From NCBI RefSeq assembly GCF_019925205.1, contig NC_083567.1, positions 2,356,001 to 2,420,000 of the forward strand: a stretch of DNA of 64,000 bases. The letters run 5' to 3'. The notes under the pieces were generated by a model. It was not told the DNA's origin. It saw only the letters and a program-made list of their open reading frames with translations, and searched no databases. Shown one piece after another: positions 25,011 to 36,551 of the stretch. Each line of letters starts with the position of its first letter. Within the stretch, counting starts at the first letter, position 1. The translations under genes and the position numbers were made by a program. This stretch comes from Metopolophium dirhodum. Taxonomy: Eukaryota > Arthropoda > Insecta > Hemiptera > Aphididae.

Positions 25011-26689
25011 TGGACACATTGAATTTCCTAGATTGAGTTATACGATCGTACATGTTCGATATATTCAATATAAATAATATTATATAATTAATAATGGTTT
25101 TTGCTGATTTCTTCAATTATTGTACTATTATTATTTTGTTTGATTCAATCAAATTGGTTTTGCCACGGTCGTGTAAAACTCAACTCGAAAGCTCCACAAC
25201 CAAGAATTTTGTTTTCTGAATTTTAATCTTTAACACCGGCTTATATTATCCATAAAAATACACTTTGGGAAAGTAATCATATGGTCTAATTTCTTGATGT
25301 CAATTCCAGATGTAGCATAATATGCGCCCTGAAAAAATTCAACTATAAATAAATTGTCACTATAACATAATAATTTGACGGTGAAGCGTACACAGAAGTA
25401 AAGTGTATTCTTATTTACAATGTTTTGAGATTTGATTGAACTGTAATCCGATCACAAGACGTCAAACTATTATTTAAGAGGACGCTACGTTTGTCGTGTC
25501 CGTCTTACAAACGTTCACTAGTTCCAATAATAGTGTGCTGTTAATTTTGATATCATAGTGAATTGAAACTTTGCACAACTAATACAGTGACTTACCCACT
25601 CAATGACGGATTGCACTCGATACCTAGCTATACTGTAACAACAAAGTGGTTAGTGGTTACCTGTATTTGACAATTTTTTTAAATTAATACATTTTAAAAT
25701 AAATTGTCTTTATTCTTTATTTACCGCTGACCGCCGGTATAGGAAAACTAGTTGTGAGAATGTTAAAATCATTAAATAATGTATTCCATGAATTTCCTAG
25801 GATAAATTTCAATGAACTACATAAATTTTTTGTTATATAAACATATTATGAATTTGGTGTCCAACCACCGCAGTCAGTCTCCAAGATGCAATATTTAATT
25901 AAAATAAAAAAATTAAAATAATATGTAAATATACATTATTAATTAACGGTTATCACAAGCGTTGACAATTAAGCAGATATAAATTGTTTTCTAACTTAAT
26001 TCATAATAAAGAAATTGTACAAAATCTTGTAACTATTCAGACATTAATTGTCAAAATAAATACAAAAGCCGGCTTTCTCCCATTTTGATGATCAACCAAA
26101 AAAAAAATTTCCATCCAATCGTTACTGCTATAATAAATTATAGTGACCTCGGTCATTTCAGATAAATAAAATATACACTCCTTATAATCTATAACTACCT
26201 ATACTGAAGTAGATATTATTATGTTACTAAAAACATACTAATCAAAATAGTCTTAACTCTTAAATCATTCAATAGGTACTTTAGTACTTATGTATATACA
26301 GGCACTTACTGTGAAGGTATCGTCAAATGGAATCTAAAATGTTAAATTCCTTTTCAACTCGGTTATACTTGATGATTTTTACTAAAATAATAATTAAATT
26401 GAATTTATTGGTTTCTTGTCGACTTACAAGTATATGCTCTTTTAAAATCAGGACGAAATTCAACCTGCAATACAAGAGTAATGTACAAAATATAACTAAT
26501 GCTTAAATCTCTTAAACAAGATAACTCCAATAAGTACGAACATTTTTACTGCTGCATTTAATTTGTCTACGACGGTTAATTTCAACAATGATAATTTATT
26601 TCATAAGTTTTCAACTGTCAGAATAACAACATAGTAATAATGAATAGCAGCCATGGCCCATGAGTTATAAAATACATTGGTATACTTAG

Positions 26690-26830
26690 ATTAGGTTAGA
26701 TTTTGATACAATACATTGGCATGATTGAGCTGTAACCTCTAAACGTTGATGTAAATATTTATATAATTGAATAGAAAAAAGATAACAAAAGAATTCCGGA
26801 AATGGGGAGTCTGCATTTCTCACCAAAATA
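26690..26830. repeat. Diverged direct duplicate of 28115-28255
   Basis: Both copies read GAGCTGTAACCTCTA, AAATATTTATATAATT and TCCGGAAATGG in the same order and spacing. Old duplication or members of a repeat family. Confidence 0.45.
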
Positions 26831-27150
26831 AAGATAACAATATGTAATTTACACCACTGCAGGTAGCCGAAAATGTTGTTTGTAAATTGTACCAAAATAA
26901 GGGTATGCGCGTAATGTACACCCAGGCCCGGCTCAAGGGGTAGGCGACATAGGCCCATGCCTAGGGCGGCACTTAAGCTGCACATTAGTAAGAGGGCGGC
27001 ATTTTTAAAATACTGATAATATTCTATTGTTAAGGGCGGCAAAATTTGATTTTGCCTAGTTCACTATTTTCCCTTGAGCCGGTCCTGTGTACACCATTGT
27101 AGATACTATTCGAAAATATAATTTAAAATTTGCACCAAAATGAGTGTAGG
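26821..27150. repeat. Degenerate ~70-bp tandem repeat, interrupted by a MITE
   Basis: Three units start with (C)ACCAAAAT(A/G)A at about 26821, 26890 and 27133. The second unit holds the hAT MITE at 26923-27087; removing it restores the unit length. Confidence 0.4.
26923..27087. mobile_element. hAT-type MITE, 165 bp, perfect target duplication
   Basis: Ends CAGGCCCGGCTCAAGGG and CCCTTGAGCCGGTCCTG. Perfect 8-bp direct repeat TGTACACC at 26915-26922 and 27088-27095. The interior has the direct word AGGGCGGCA three times. The minus-strand open frame crossing it (26686-27042) is fortuitous. Confidence 0.85.
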
Positions 27151-28114
27151 GTATATCCATGTATTTGAGTATCATTTATCAAGTATTCTATAATTTTCTC
27201 GGTAGGTACTCTCGTTGACATCTAGACTCGACGAACTTGAAGGACAATTTATAATAGTTTTTCTGGATTTTTAACTACCGGCCGGCACTACGGTAATCAT
27301 CTTTCTAACTGAAAGTCGTAATCGCGTTATAGTAAATAGTCGGATGGTTTTTATTGATTTTTGACAAATAGAATGCATTTGTTACTATATTATTAATATA
27401 TATAATATTATATAATATGTTTTTCATTAGGTGTATAATGTGTTATTAATCATAATTACCTAACTTTAAACTCAATACGGACGTACCGTATAACAATATG
27501 TCGGTGTGAATAGGCTGTGAAATAAGAAACTCAAATACTAAATAGTATAATATTCTGTGTTATTATTTATTACTATTATAGCTTCTCAGTGAGCAACTTC
27601 GCAATATTTTATACTGTACTATCGAAATGTGAAATGTATAAACATAATGTCGAAAGAATAATCGATTTGAATTTTGATGAAAATGAAAATTTATATTTTT
27701 TATTACCTGAGATGGTGCAATAATTACATAATATCATAATTTCGGTGTAAATTGCAAACGGATTTCAAAAATGTTATTACAAAATGCAAATTACATGCAT
27801 AATGTTGTATTTTGTGTGTTTGGGTCATTTTTGATGCAAATTGACTACAACCCGAATATAAGGGGTGCCGGGTGGTCGAGTGACCAAGTGAAAATGAGGG
27901 GGGTGCCTGGGTTAATGACTTATAGACCTAAAGACTATTAATCTACCAAAGACAAGTTGGGCATAAACTGGTTTAGGGATTTAGACAAAAAGAAAAATCC
28001 ATTGAAAACACTTTTCTCATCATCATTTTTCCGATGAAAATTTGTTTCAATTATATAGTAGATTATTTTTTAAGCTTGACACAGTAAAACAAATTATTAA
28101 TAACAGTCTTGAAT

Positions 28115-28255
28115 TATAAAATATACGGTTACATTGATATGCTTGAGCTGTAACCTCTAGAAACTACCGGAAATATTTATATAATTAATTATATTTAATC
28201 GGAAATCGGAAAAGAGTAATAAAATAAATCCGGAAATGGTGAATTTAACTGAATG
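28115..28255. repeat. Diverged direct duplicate of 26690-26830
   Basis: See 26690-26830: same ordered words, about 1.4 kb downstream. The stretch between, 27150-28115, holds no gene I can support. Confidence 0.45.
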
Positions 28256-29239
28256 GTAAAAAAGAGCTAAATTGGTTAAGTATTTGTGGCTTAACATCCT
28301 CAAATAAAAATATCATTGTACGTTTTCTATAACAATTACTTGTTTGTGAATACAGAAAATATGGTAATCTAACAAAACCTATAATAAAAAATAAATTATG
28401 ATGTGATTGAGATTAAAGCAAAATTGAATATGTGATAAAAAACCAGGTGTTGGGTATCATATATTATCTATTTTCTATCTGTTTTTTTCCATCATGTACT
28501 ACGTAAGTTTCAACTATAAAATTTAAAACGAGATTGAAATGCATTAATTTAGTTGCCAAAACATTGGGTTCAAAATATAGCGTACAATATATACACACAA
28601 CAACAATTCCGAATTCAATGTTTTCAGTAAAAATCAAACCAACCTGTTGTATTACTACTATATTGGTAAAATAAATTGCTGAACAGCAATATAAACATAT
28701 CATATTACAATATATTGTTGAGTAATATTGGCTGCCTTCGTTCATAATCGTTTTTTGTGTACAGTGATATAATTTCATTGAATTCAAATTCAACGCATCC
28801 GTTACAGTGACTTACACGACACTTGATGCAAGTACACTACTCTAGTGCGGTACTGCACACTTGACCGGCTTTTTTAAACTTTAAATATGTCAGCACAATA
28901 CGGACAAATAATATCTATTGTATTTTCCTGGTAATTTGCTGGGCTTATTAAATGGGTGATAAACACATAATACAATATATAGGTATTGTATATTTTTAAC
29001 AGTACGTATCTCATATTTTATCGGTTGATTTTAGATATTTATTTCGAAATTATATTCAACTTCTATGGTGGCATAGATTAACATATTTTTACATATTGTT
29101 ATACATGGGATAAAAAAAAAAAGTAGGTCAGCGCATTTCGGCGGTGGATGTTTGTCCACCGTCCCTTCGGGCCTCGGACAGGATAGTGTAATTTCACTGT
29201 ATTCGATTTGAATGCAATGATTGCATTCGATAAAAAACG

Positions 29240-29866
29240 ATTCCGAGCGGACGAGGGAATCTTTTTCATTTAATTTTATTCGTTTCCACGGTGATAAACA
29301 AAACGTTTTAAGAACTGTTTAAGAACGATATATATAAATAAGTAATTTATATAATTATAATTAGGAAATATCATAAAAATGAAAAAAAATATAAAATAAA
29401 ATAAAAAGCTCATAAGTCGCTCAAATGTTTTAACATGTCTAGGTAAGTAAATAACCCAAATTTCAAGTTTTTACGAATGTTTTTAACCTGATTACAACAA
29501 AAAACTCCCGAAATTAAAATGTCTATAAATAGCTCAAAAATGGCTAAAATTTTCCGAACTTTAAACCACGAGGAACGAAATCCAAAGTAAAACAAAAAAT
29601 ATCTCTCGTCATTTTTCATTTGAAGCAATATTTCTGGTATAAAACGACGTTTTTCCTCCTTTAACCGCTTTTATTTTGAGTAGCGTTTCGAAAATCGAAA
29701 AATGACCTCTCTAAAGTACCAGCTCGAGAACATTATCTTTCAGAAAAGATGGTATACTTGATACTTTTGAGCAAGCTTAGAGGGAGAAAAAGTGTTTACA
29801 GAATAAAAAAGAAATAAACATCATTGTAAAACCATTGCATTCCTCGCTCCACTCAGAATCTAATAT
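29240..29866. mobile_element. MITE-like repeat with ~22-bp inverted ends
   Basis: Left end GATTCCGAGCGGACGAGGGAAT, right end ATTCCTCGCTCCACTCAGAATC; these are inverted copies with four or five differences. The region upstream (29130-29240) contains the short palindrome GAATGCAATGATTGCATTC. No coding frame. A partial relative is at 24655. Confidence 0.5.
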
Positions 29867-29869
29867 TAA

Positions 29870-30900
29870 AACGTTAATATCAATATTTTAGCAAGTTTTG
29901 TCCTTTTACTCTCGTAAAGTATTATGTATATAATATTAAAAAATAAATAACAAAAGCTTCTTTTTAATGTCTGCGCGATTCTTAATTTCACCGCAACCAT
30001 TTGCTATTTGTATGTACAGAATGAATGAATACATAAGAACCTATTAATCTATCGGGGTATAATACTTGAACCCAAAAACCAATACTTCAAAAATCTTTTT
30101 CATAAAACTATCTATTGTGTTTATAATTTAATAATTATATTATATTATACGTATTATAGGTATGCTATTTATACTGAATTTTATTGAGGTTTTTACTATT
30201 ATTATATATGTATATATAGGCATACAGCACTCCGTTGTATTGATATTTAATATTAAACATCAATGGATAAAGCTATACAGGTAAAAAATAAGTTTATAAA
30301 ATATTTAAGTGTCGCATTTCAAATTTAAATACAATATTGCTTACCATATAATACGCGCCTACCTAGTACACGTATATAATATATTACTGACTTATTTATT
30401 TCAATATGAAACTTACTGCATAATATTTTGTCGGAATAATTTCGATCGATAAATACGAATACGTATTTATTATTTACCATACATTTATTAGTATTTTACC
30501 ATGGGTTATAACTTAAATTATATTGCATAATATAATGTATTCAACTAAGCAACAGCAGCGAACATATTAAATACTTTTGAATCACTTGATTTAAAGTCTT
30601 GTTGACAATTTACTCACCTGTATGTACATGCAATATATTCGCATGCACTATATTATATACTCACGAGTATATACGGAATTGAGACTGCACCGCGACGGTG
30701 AATATAATATTTAAGTATATAATAACAGTCGTTTTAGATGGACTATAACATTGTATAGCTTGGGAGTTTGTCATTTGAGTCTAATGTTTTATGTTATCAA
30801 TAAAAAAAAAAAATTTTATATGCACCGTCAAACGCGTTTTCTTCCTATTATATCGTTCCTAATCAAACACATGTTATGTATATTATGTTGGGCATACCTA
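29870..30900. other. Intergenic, nothing recognised
   Basis: AT-rich; no exon, RNA gene or repeat boundary that I can support. Confidence 0.4.
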
Positions 30901-30908
30901 TGTATATA

Positions 30909-31522
30909 CAAGGTGATTTATTAAGCGTAAAACACTCATTATCTCAAAAAGTATTAATGTTTTTGAAAATATTTTTTTACATAGTTTCAAGTTGTTAAAA
31001 AACAACATTTTTATTAAAAAATTATATTTTTAAACATTTTTTATCCTTATAAATTTTTAAGTTTTTTACTTTTTTGAATGACAGCATAGAGTTTTAATTT
31101 CATTTTCCAAAGCAGAATATTTTTTAAAGTATTTTAATACATAAATATCGAATTTAGGACGAGAAGTTTATGAGTTATAAGTATTTAAGGTTTAGACAAG
31201 CGGAGTAGTGGACACACATTTGCGGGGTAACCATCTAAACTTTAAATGCTTATACCTCATAGACTACTCGCCCTAATTTAGATTTTTATGAATCAAAATA
31301 CTTAGAAAAATATTCTGCTTTGGAAAATGAAATTAAAACTCTATGCTGTCATTCAAAAAAGTAAAAAACTTAAAAATTTATAAGGATAAAAAATGTTTAA
31401 AAATATAATTCTTTAATAAAAATGTTGTTTTTTAACAACTTGAAACTATGTAAATAAAATATTTTCAAAAATATTAATACTTTTTGAGATAATGAGTGTT
31501 TTACGCTTTATGAATCACCCTG
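30909..31522. mobile_element. Foldback element, copy 2, near-identical arms
   Basis: Ends CAAGGTGATT and AATCACCCTG, flanked by TA on both sides (30907-30908 and 31523-31524). The arms, about 280 nt each (30909-31195 and 31225-31522), are nearly identical inverted copies around a short centre containing TTTGCGGGGTAACC. By eye the arms differ at only a few percent of positions, so this copy is young or its arms are being kept alike. No coding frame. The transcript would fold into one long hairpin. Confidence 0.75.
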
Positions 31523-31949
31523 TATTTATACATATATATATTATGTATATAGTTTGATACGTATGCGCGAGATCACAATATTATGCAATAGTATAATAGT
31601 ATAATATAAAATATATGTGTACATTATTACACTTATACTACACTATTACACAGTATTTATATATGTAGGAGGTATATTAGGTATATTGTAGTTACCTATT
31701 ATTGAAGGTTACGCACACATAGTTTTATATAAAAAAAAAAAGGGTAACTGGTGGCTGCTGGTACCTAATATAAATAGTACCATAATATACTTCGTTCTTT
31801 GCATTTAATACATATTATATTTTACGAGTATACCTATACTTAACAGGTTGGTATTTCATGTTTAAATCAATTCTTCAATAATCCAAGTCAGTGTACCCAC
31901 ATACGTATACAGAAGTCAGCAGTACCTATAACTAATGGGTACCTATGAC

Positions 31950-32651
31950 CAGGGTTGTTAAAAACTGCGTTTTTTTTAAAAAAAAACAAATAAAACGTTT
32001 AAAACAAAAAAAAACTGCGTTTTTTAACATTTTGTAAAGATGGATTTCTTTACATGTTTTAAACTAAAAGGACACGTTTTAAACATGTGAAAAAAACCTT
32101 TATTTCAAAGTAATCAAAGTTCAACACAGTATTTCGGTTCAAGTAAGATCTACATCGTGATTCGTGATTATTATAATAGAACAAAATATAGAAGCAAAAC
32201 TCGATCTCATTAGTGTTGTTATTATGTTAAAGTCTTATTTTACCTATTATCTAATCTTTAGCTATGTTTTAGGTACTTAGTACTTAATGGTCAATAATAT
32301 TTTGTTTATTTATTATGAAATTAAACACCAAACAGCTTTTTCAAAATATGCGGGGGTTGTGCTTATTTTAAGTTATGGAGTTTTATCTACAACAATTGCT
32401 TTGGATGCTTTGCCCAATTGCTTTGGATGACACCGTTTTTATTGTTAAAATCGTTGAAACTAAAAAATAATTTAAAAAAGGATACCTCGCAGAGTAGAAA
32501 AAATCCATAGGTTATTTTAATTTAAAATTTACTAAAAATATTGTTTTAAACACATGTTTTTATTGATATTTGAAACGTCTATTTTAAACGTTTCAAACAA
32601 AATCAATATGTTTTTTTTGTGATATTTTAAACATAACAATTAACAACCTTG
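31950..32651. mobile_element. hAT-type element, 702 bp, non-autonomous
   Basis: Ends CAGGGTTGTTAA and TTAACAACCTTG. Flanked by an 8-bp direct repeat with one mismatch: CCTATGAC at 31942-31949 and CCTACGAC at 32652-32659. No transposase motif can be read with confidence inside. Confidence 0.7.
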
Positions 32652-32784
32652 CCTACGACCGTCCTTTATGTTGCATAAAAATATCTCTGACAAGCGTTAT
32701 TACTTATTAGTAATAATTATGGTTATTTTTAGCATTTCTGGAAATTTAATAAGTACCTTACCTACATTTATAAAATATGAAATA

Positions 32785-32936
32785 GGGGCATGGCAGAAAC
32801 CTACGGGTGCCCCATTAGAAATTCTGCCAAAACACAACACACACGTGTACCAACATACCCAATTTAAAAACCTACAGTGCCCTCTCCCACACCCAATGGC
32901 CTATGTTGCCGCGGGTTACCTAATAAAAAAAATAAA
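32785..32936 (+). mobile_element. Short retroposon (SINE-like), 5'-truncated, 13-bp target duplication
   Basis: Begins GGGGCATGGCAGAAACCTA, ends GCCGCGGGTTACC plus an A-rich tail. The perfect 13-bp direct repeat AAAATATGAAATA lies at 32772-32784 and 32937-32949. A second copy, in reverse and longer, is at 48388-48646. The open frame 32668-32976 merely crosses it. Confidence 0.75.
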
Positions 32937-32974
32937 AAAATATGAAATACCTATTTGCAAAATATGTACTTATT

Positions 32975-33120
32975 AGTATTTACATCCAAATATGTGAAAA
33001 TATGTAACATGAAAAAGTGTCATTTCATTCAGGGTGTTATGAAACGTGCTTATTTTTAATCAGAACGAAGATATCTGCATTCAATAAAAATATGTATTTA
33101 CATAAAAATCCGCACCCTAG
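32975..33120 (-). mobile_element. hAT 5'-end fragment
   Basis: The reverse complement starts CTAGGGTGCGGATTTTTATG and continues TAAATACATATTTTTATTGA, matching the left end of the hAT derivative at 16215. Only this end is present. Confidence 0.45.
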
Positions 33121-33231
33121 TTATTACTTATTAGTAGGGAGCGGATTCAAATGCTCTGAAAAACAAGAATAATGCCTTAAAAATTACGATTTAATGCAGT
33201 CATAATAGAAACTAAAAAAATTCTATTCAAA

Positions 33232-33400
33232 TTTTTTTTTTTTTTTTGTTTATATGTTTTTTATTCAATCTGTTACAAAAAAAGAAGAACAATAAGAACA
33301 ATTTATGGATGGTTTATAGGTTAAAATAAATAAAAATAAAAATAAAAAGGCAGATTAGACAGACTGTAGAGGCCTCCCAGCGGAGGTACTACGACATGAG
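33232..33400 (-). mobile_element. LINE 3' end with poly(A) tail (minus strand)
   Basis: A T-run at 33232-33247 is followed by TTATTCAATCTGTTAC and GAACAATAAGAACAATT. On the minus strand this matches the LINE end at 62270-62388. The upper boundary is uncertain; a GC-richer stretch to about 33395 may belong to it. No target duplication found. Confidence 0.5.
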
Positions 33401-34750
33401 TAAAAATTATTTTTAAAATTGAAAAATTTGCTTTGTTATTACTATTATTATATAAATTCTTATTCTTATTAATTATTCGTATCATTTTATAATTCGTCTT
33501 CTTCTATCTTCTTTTTATCCTGAGAATTTTATTATTTCCAGAAAATGAATATACAATTTAGTACGTTCATATTATACTTTTACCTTGTCTGTCATAATAG
33601 CGTTCAATAATTTTGTTTGACACGCCGTATTATAACTGGCTTCACACTAGGCAAATTAAATAATATTTTATTTTATTCTTTTAGAATGAATTTTAATTCA
33701 TATTTTATCCAATCTTATATAAAAATGGGTTAAAAACATAAAAACGCGCTAAAAATGTAAAAAAAAAATACTCTAAAAAGTAAGTCTTAAAAATGCAAAA
33801 TAAATGTTACATTTTTATATTTTCCTTGGCGTATGAAATCAACTTTGTTCGGAACTTTGGAAAGCAATGTTTTCGGACATTCAGAAAAAAATGCAATTTC
33901 CGTTCAAATCCGTTCTATACTATTATTAGGTTTTGGCTTAGTTTATGTAAGAAGACTGCAAATTATTTTTGTTTTTCGGTTTATTATTATTTTTTTTACA
34001 CATTTCGTGTTATTAAGTCATCCTTCCCACATACAGCAAAATCACATTTTCAATATATTTTATTTTTTTTGTAGGTATAATACATATTTTTTTAAATCTA
34101 AGTTACTATGTGAGTTCTGCTGCAGTTATCACATGTTATGTACCTACTATATTTTTTCGTGCATACAATAATATATTATATACAACATACATGATATAAA
34201 TATAGACGCATGCACATACATATATTATACAGTACACACGCGTTTAATATATATTGATATATTTATGTTATCGGATGATCGCGATGTGACATATTATTAA
34301 GTCACGTCCATTCTTGAAGCGTGTGGCGCAGGTACACGGCGGCAACGTTTAGATATTTGCGTGTACGGTGTACTTATACATCATAATATATACTTGGTGT
34401 GAGTATGTCATACGACGAAATATGTTTTGGACGATGGAAAAAATTGCACGAGCTATATATAGCGTGCATACTGTAGATTACTGCAACTGTGCAATACGTT
34501 TGAAATATCGCGAAAAAAATTCCTTTCAACGGTTGCCTGCATGCGCAGCAATTTGACGATTGCGTCGAAGCGAATCGTCGAGTGACGTATATGAGCATAA
34601 TATATTATGACGGACGTATTCAATAATAATATTCCCATATTGTATAGTACCCATATCGTATTCGTGTTTAACTACTATTTTGCATAGATGTTCTTCGAGG
34701 GTCGGAGGAGCGGTTTTAAGGGGCTTGCGCTCGACGCGTTTTTCGGCCCA

Positions 34751-34990
34751 CAGGAAAAACTCACACGCCTCGCGGATTGGTCAGATTTCCGTAATTTTTT
34801 TTTTTTTTTTTGTTAGACAGAAGAAGACTTGTTTCAGGGGGAGATGGTAAACTGCCGCAAAATTAACCTTTTTCTAAAAGTTGCAATGTACACTGCTGCA
34901 AAAAAAATTTTACATCATACAATCTGCGACAAAATCGATAAGATACATTTTACAAACTGCGGCAATTTATTTTATATACAGTTACCTATA
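34751..34990. repeat. Left inverted repeat of the Mutator-like element
   Basis: Pairs with 35680-36044. It holds an open frame only by chance. Confidence 0.7.
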
Positions 34991-35179
34991 TACATATCGA
35001 TACGACAACCTGTAAATATATATACGTTTATATAGGTTCACAAATATAATATGAGTTATCATTAGTCAGTAATAATTGTGTATCGTTTCCTAGACTATTA
35101 AGTTATTTTCTTATTATTTTAGATAGCATTTCGTTTATATTGCTTTCAGATATTTTTCGTTTGATGTTAATATACTTAC

Positions 35180-35394
35180 TGCTTGACGTTCAATTGTAGA
35201 ATCCGCTTCATGGCTATATGATCCAAAACTGATTTTTTTTTGTAGTAGAGTTTTTTCTTGTTGAAGACCAATTCGGCCTCGCATGTTTCATTAGCGCATA
35301 TCCACGTTTTGTTACCGCTTAATTTTGATTCATACTTAAATTTGAATTTAAAAATGTTTAACACTGTTAATTGTTCGCCATTATGGCTAAACAT
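35180..35394 (-). CDS. FLYWCH zinc-finger exon, 71 codons, open at a splice donor
   Basis: Partial gene inside the Mutator-like element. From ATG 35394 the frame reads MFSHNGEQLTVLN, then FKFKFKYESKL, then a FLYWCH-type core: Trp31, Cys33 (WIC), Cys38 (NETC) and EAELVF after it, with His59 near the end (LDHIA). The second histidine of the usual H-x-H is replaced by Ala61. FLYWCH domains bind zinc and DNA, and in aphids often form the N-terminus of MULE transposases (family knowledge). The last codon is split at 35180 before a strong donor GTAAGTATA, and no acceptor or second exon is evident before the inverted repeat begins. The frame is intact but incomplete; expression is unknown. A GTG a few codons upstream is in frame but not expected to serve as a start. 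Confidence 0.55.
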
Positions 35395-35679
35395 TGTTGT
35401 AAGTTCCGTCACGTTGAATAAATATTAAACTTTTGACTACTTTTACTAACATTTAACACTTGTAAATAGGTAGGTAATAACTAGTATTATCAAAAGTAAA
35501 ATATTACCGATATGTTTCGTTAAAACTTAAAAATACATTTGGATTTACCTTACCAATTTCTATACGCAAGGCGTAACATCACATAATTAATTAAGCAATA
35601 TACATATAGGTATATAGGTACATACTAGGTACACGATATGTATATGATTTAGGTAGTATATATAGAAGGTATATAAAAT

Positions 35680-36044
35680 AAATTACCGCAGTTTGTATAT
35701 AATGTATTTTATCGGTTTTGTCGCATATTGCGTATAATGTAAATTTTTTTTTTTGTCGCAGTTAAAATATTAACTTTTAGAAAAAGGTTAATTTTGCCAC
35801 AGTTTACATACAGCCGTTTCAGGGCGCATTGGACTTGGATTTTCAAAATTATTTTTCTAAATCTTATGTTACAAGTTTGAATTCAATCCATTTTCACAAC
35901 TTTTTTATTTTTGTATTATTTTTTGTTTTTAGCAACGTAATCAAAAATCAAAGTCCAATGCGCCCTGTAAAAAGTCTTCTTCTATCTAAGAAAAAAAAAA
36001 TTACGGAAATCGGACCAATCTACGAGGTGTGAGAGTTTTTCCTG
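35680..36044. repeat. Right inverted repeat of the Mutator-like element (split by a MITE)
   Basis: Complementary to 34751-34990 once the nested element at 35820-35967 is left out. The difference in arm length is accounted for by that insertion. Confidence 0.7.
35820..35967. mobile_element. Nested MITE in the right inverted repeat
   Basis: 148 bp with ends CAGGGCGCATTGGACTT and AAGTCCAATGCGCCCTG. It is absent from the matching place in the left repeat, which gives an internal empty-site comparison. No clear target duplication. Confidence 0.7.
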
Positions 36045-36313
36045 TATAGTGTGTTTTGATCGATATAATACACCCTATCACCCCCCCCCCCCTAAATAGG
36101 TATCGGGTAGTAGAATAGTAGAAAAGTATTATAACTGAGGTGGCAACTAAAGTATGAAATTTAATTTTCAAATTGTATAGAATTGCGGAAAATTTGAAAA
36201 ACTGGCATCAGAACCTTATTAAGAACTCTGTAAGTGATATTGCGTCACACGAACGAAATTCGAATATTCGTACGTTTTCCTGTTCTTTTATTATAAAATA
36301 CGCACACTAAATG

Positions 36314-36348
36314 TACCTAACCTAAACCTAACCTAAACCTAACCTACA
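36314..36348. repeat. Interstitial CCTAA/CCTAAA run
   Basis: Five units alternating CCTAA and CCTAAA; resembles the insect telomere repeat TTAGG on the other strand. Short and irregular. Confidence 0.5.
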
Positions 36349-36517
36349 CCTCATACCTGTGTCTCGCACCAGTGCACAGTCACATTTTTTAATACGATTT
36401 AATAATAATAATAATATTACTACGTACGACGTGCGTACATTAATTATTATTATTATTTTCGCGAGTAGGTACTATACTAATATAAAGTTCTTCGTGCCTC
36501 TTAGCGCGTTGTATTAT

Positions 36518-36551
36518 ATCATTATTATTATTATTATTATTATTATATTAT
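36518..36551. repeat. ATT microsatellite
   Basis: About eleven ATT units. The open frame over it is low-complexity. Confidence 0.8.

Larger units (their letters stand above)
34751..36044 (-). mobile_element. Mutator-like element with long inverted repeats carrying a FLYWCH exon
   Basis: The outer ends CAGGAAAAACTCACACGCCT (34751) and GGTGTGAGAGTTTTTCCTG (to 36044) start inverted repeats about 240 nt long. They read on through ATTTCCGTAATTTTTT, AGAAGAAGACTT, AAAATTAACCTTTTTCTAAAA and CTGCGACAAAA to GGCAATTTATTTTATATA. Long terminal repeats of this kind are typical of Mutator-like elements. The interior holds one minus-strand exon with a FLYWCH zinc finger. No MULE transposase core is present, so the copy is non-autonomous: an internal deletion of an autonomous element or a captured exon. 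No matching target duplication was found at these boundaries; the true ends may lie slightly further out. Confidence 0.7.

Noticed and set aside
26686..27042. 118-codon minus-strand open frame
   Set aside because: It runs straight through the hAT MITE and its target duplication; the MITE contributes much of its sequence.
28464..28793. 109-codon minus-strand hydrophobic frame
   Set aside because: Opens with TTG, no recognised domain, AT-rich codon use; likely chance, though a membrane-protein remnant cannot be excluded.
32668..32976. 102-codon plus-strand frame
   Set aside because: It crosses the short retroposon and both copies of its target duplication.
33793..34171. Two overlapping frames of 93 and 112 codons
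   Set aside because: Phe/Tyr/Ile-rich translation of T-rich DNA without domain, signal or splice support.
36314..36348. Telomere
   Set aside because: The CCTAA-like run is short and irregular and lies inside ordinary sequence; at most an interstitial remnant.
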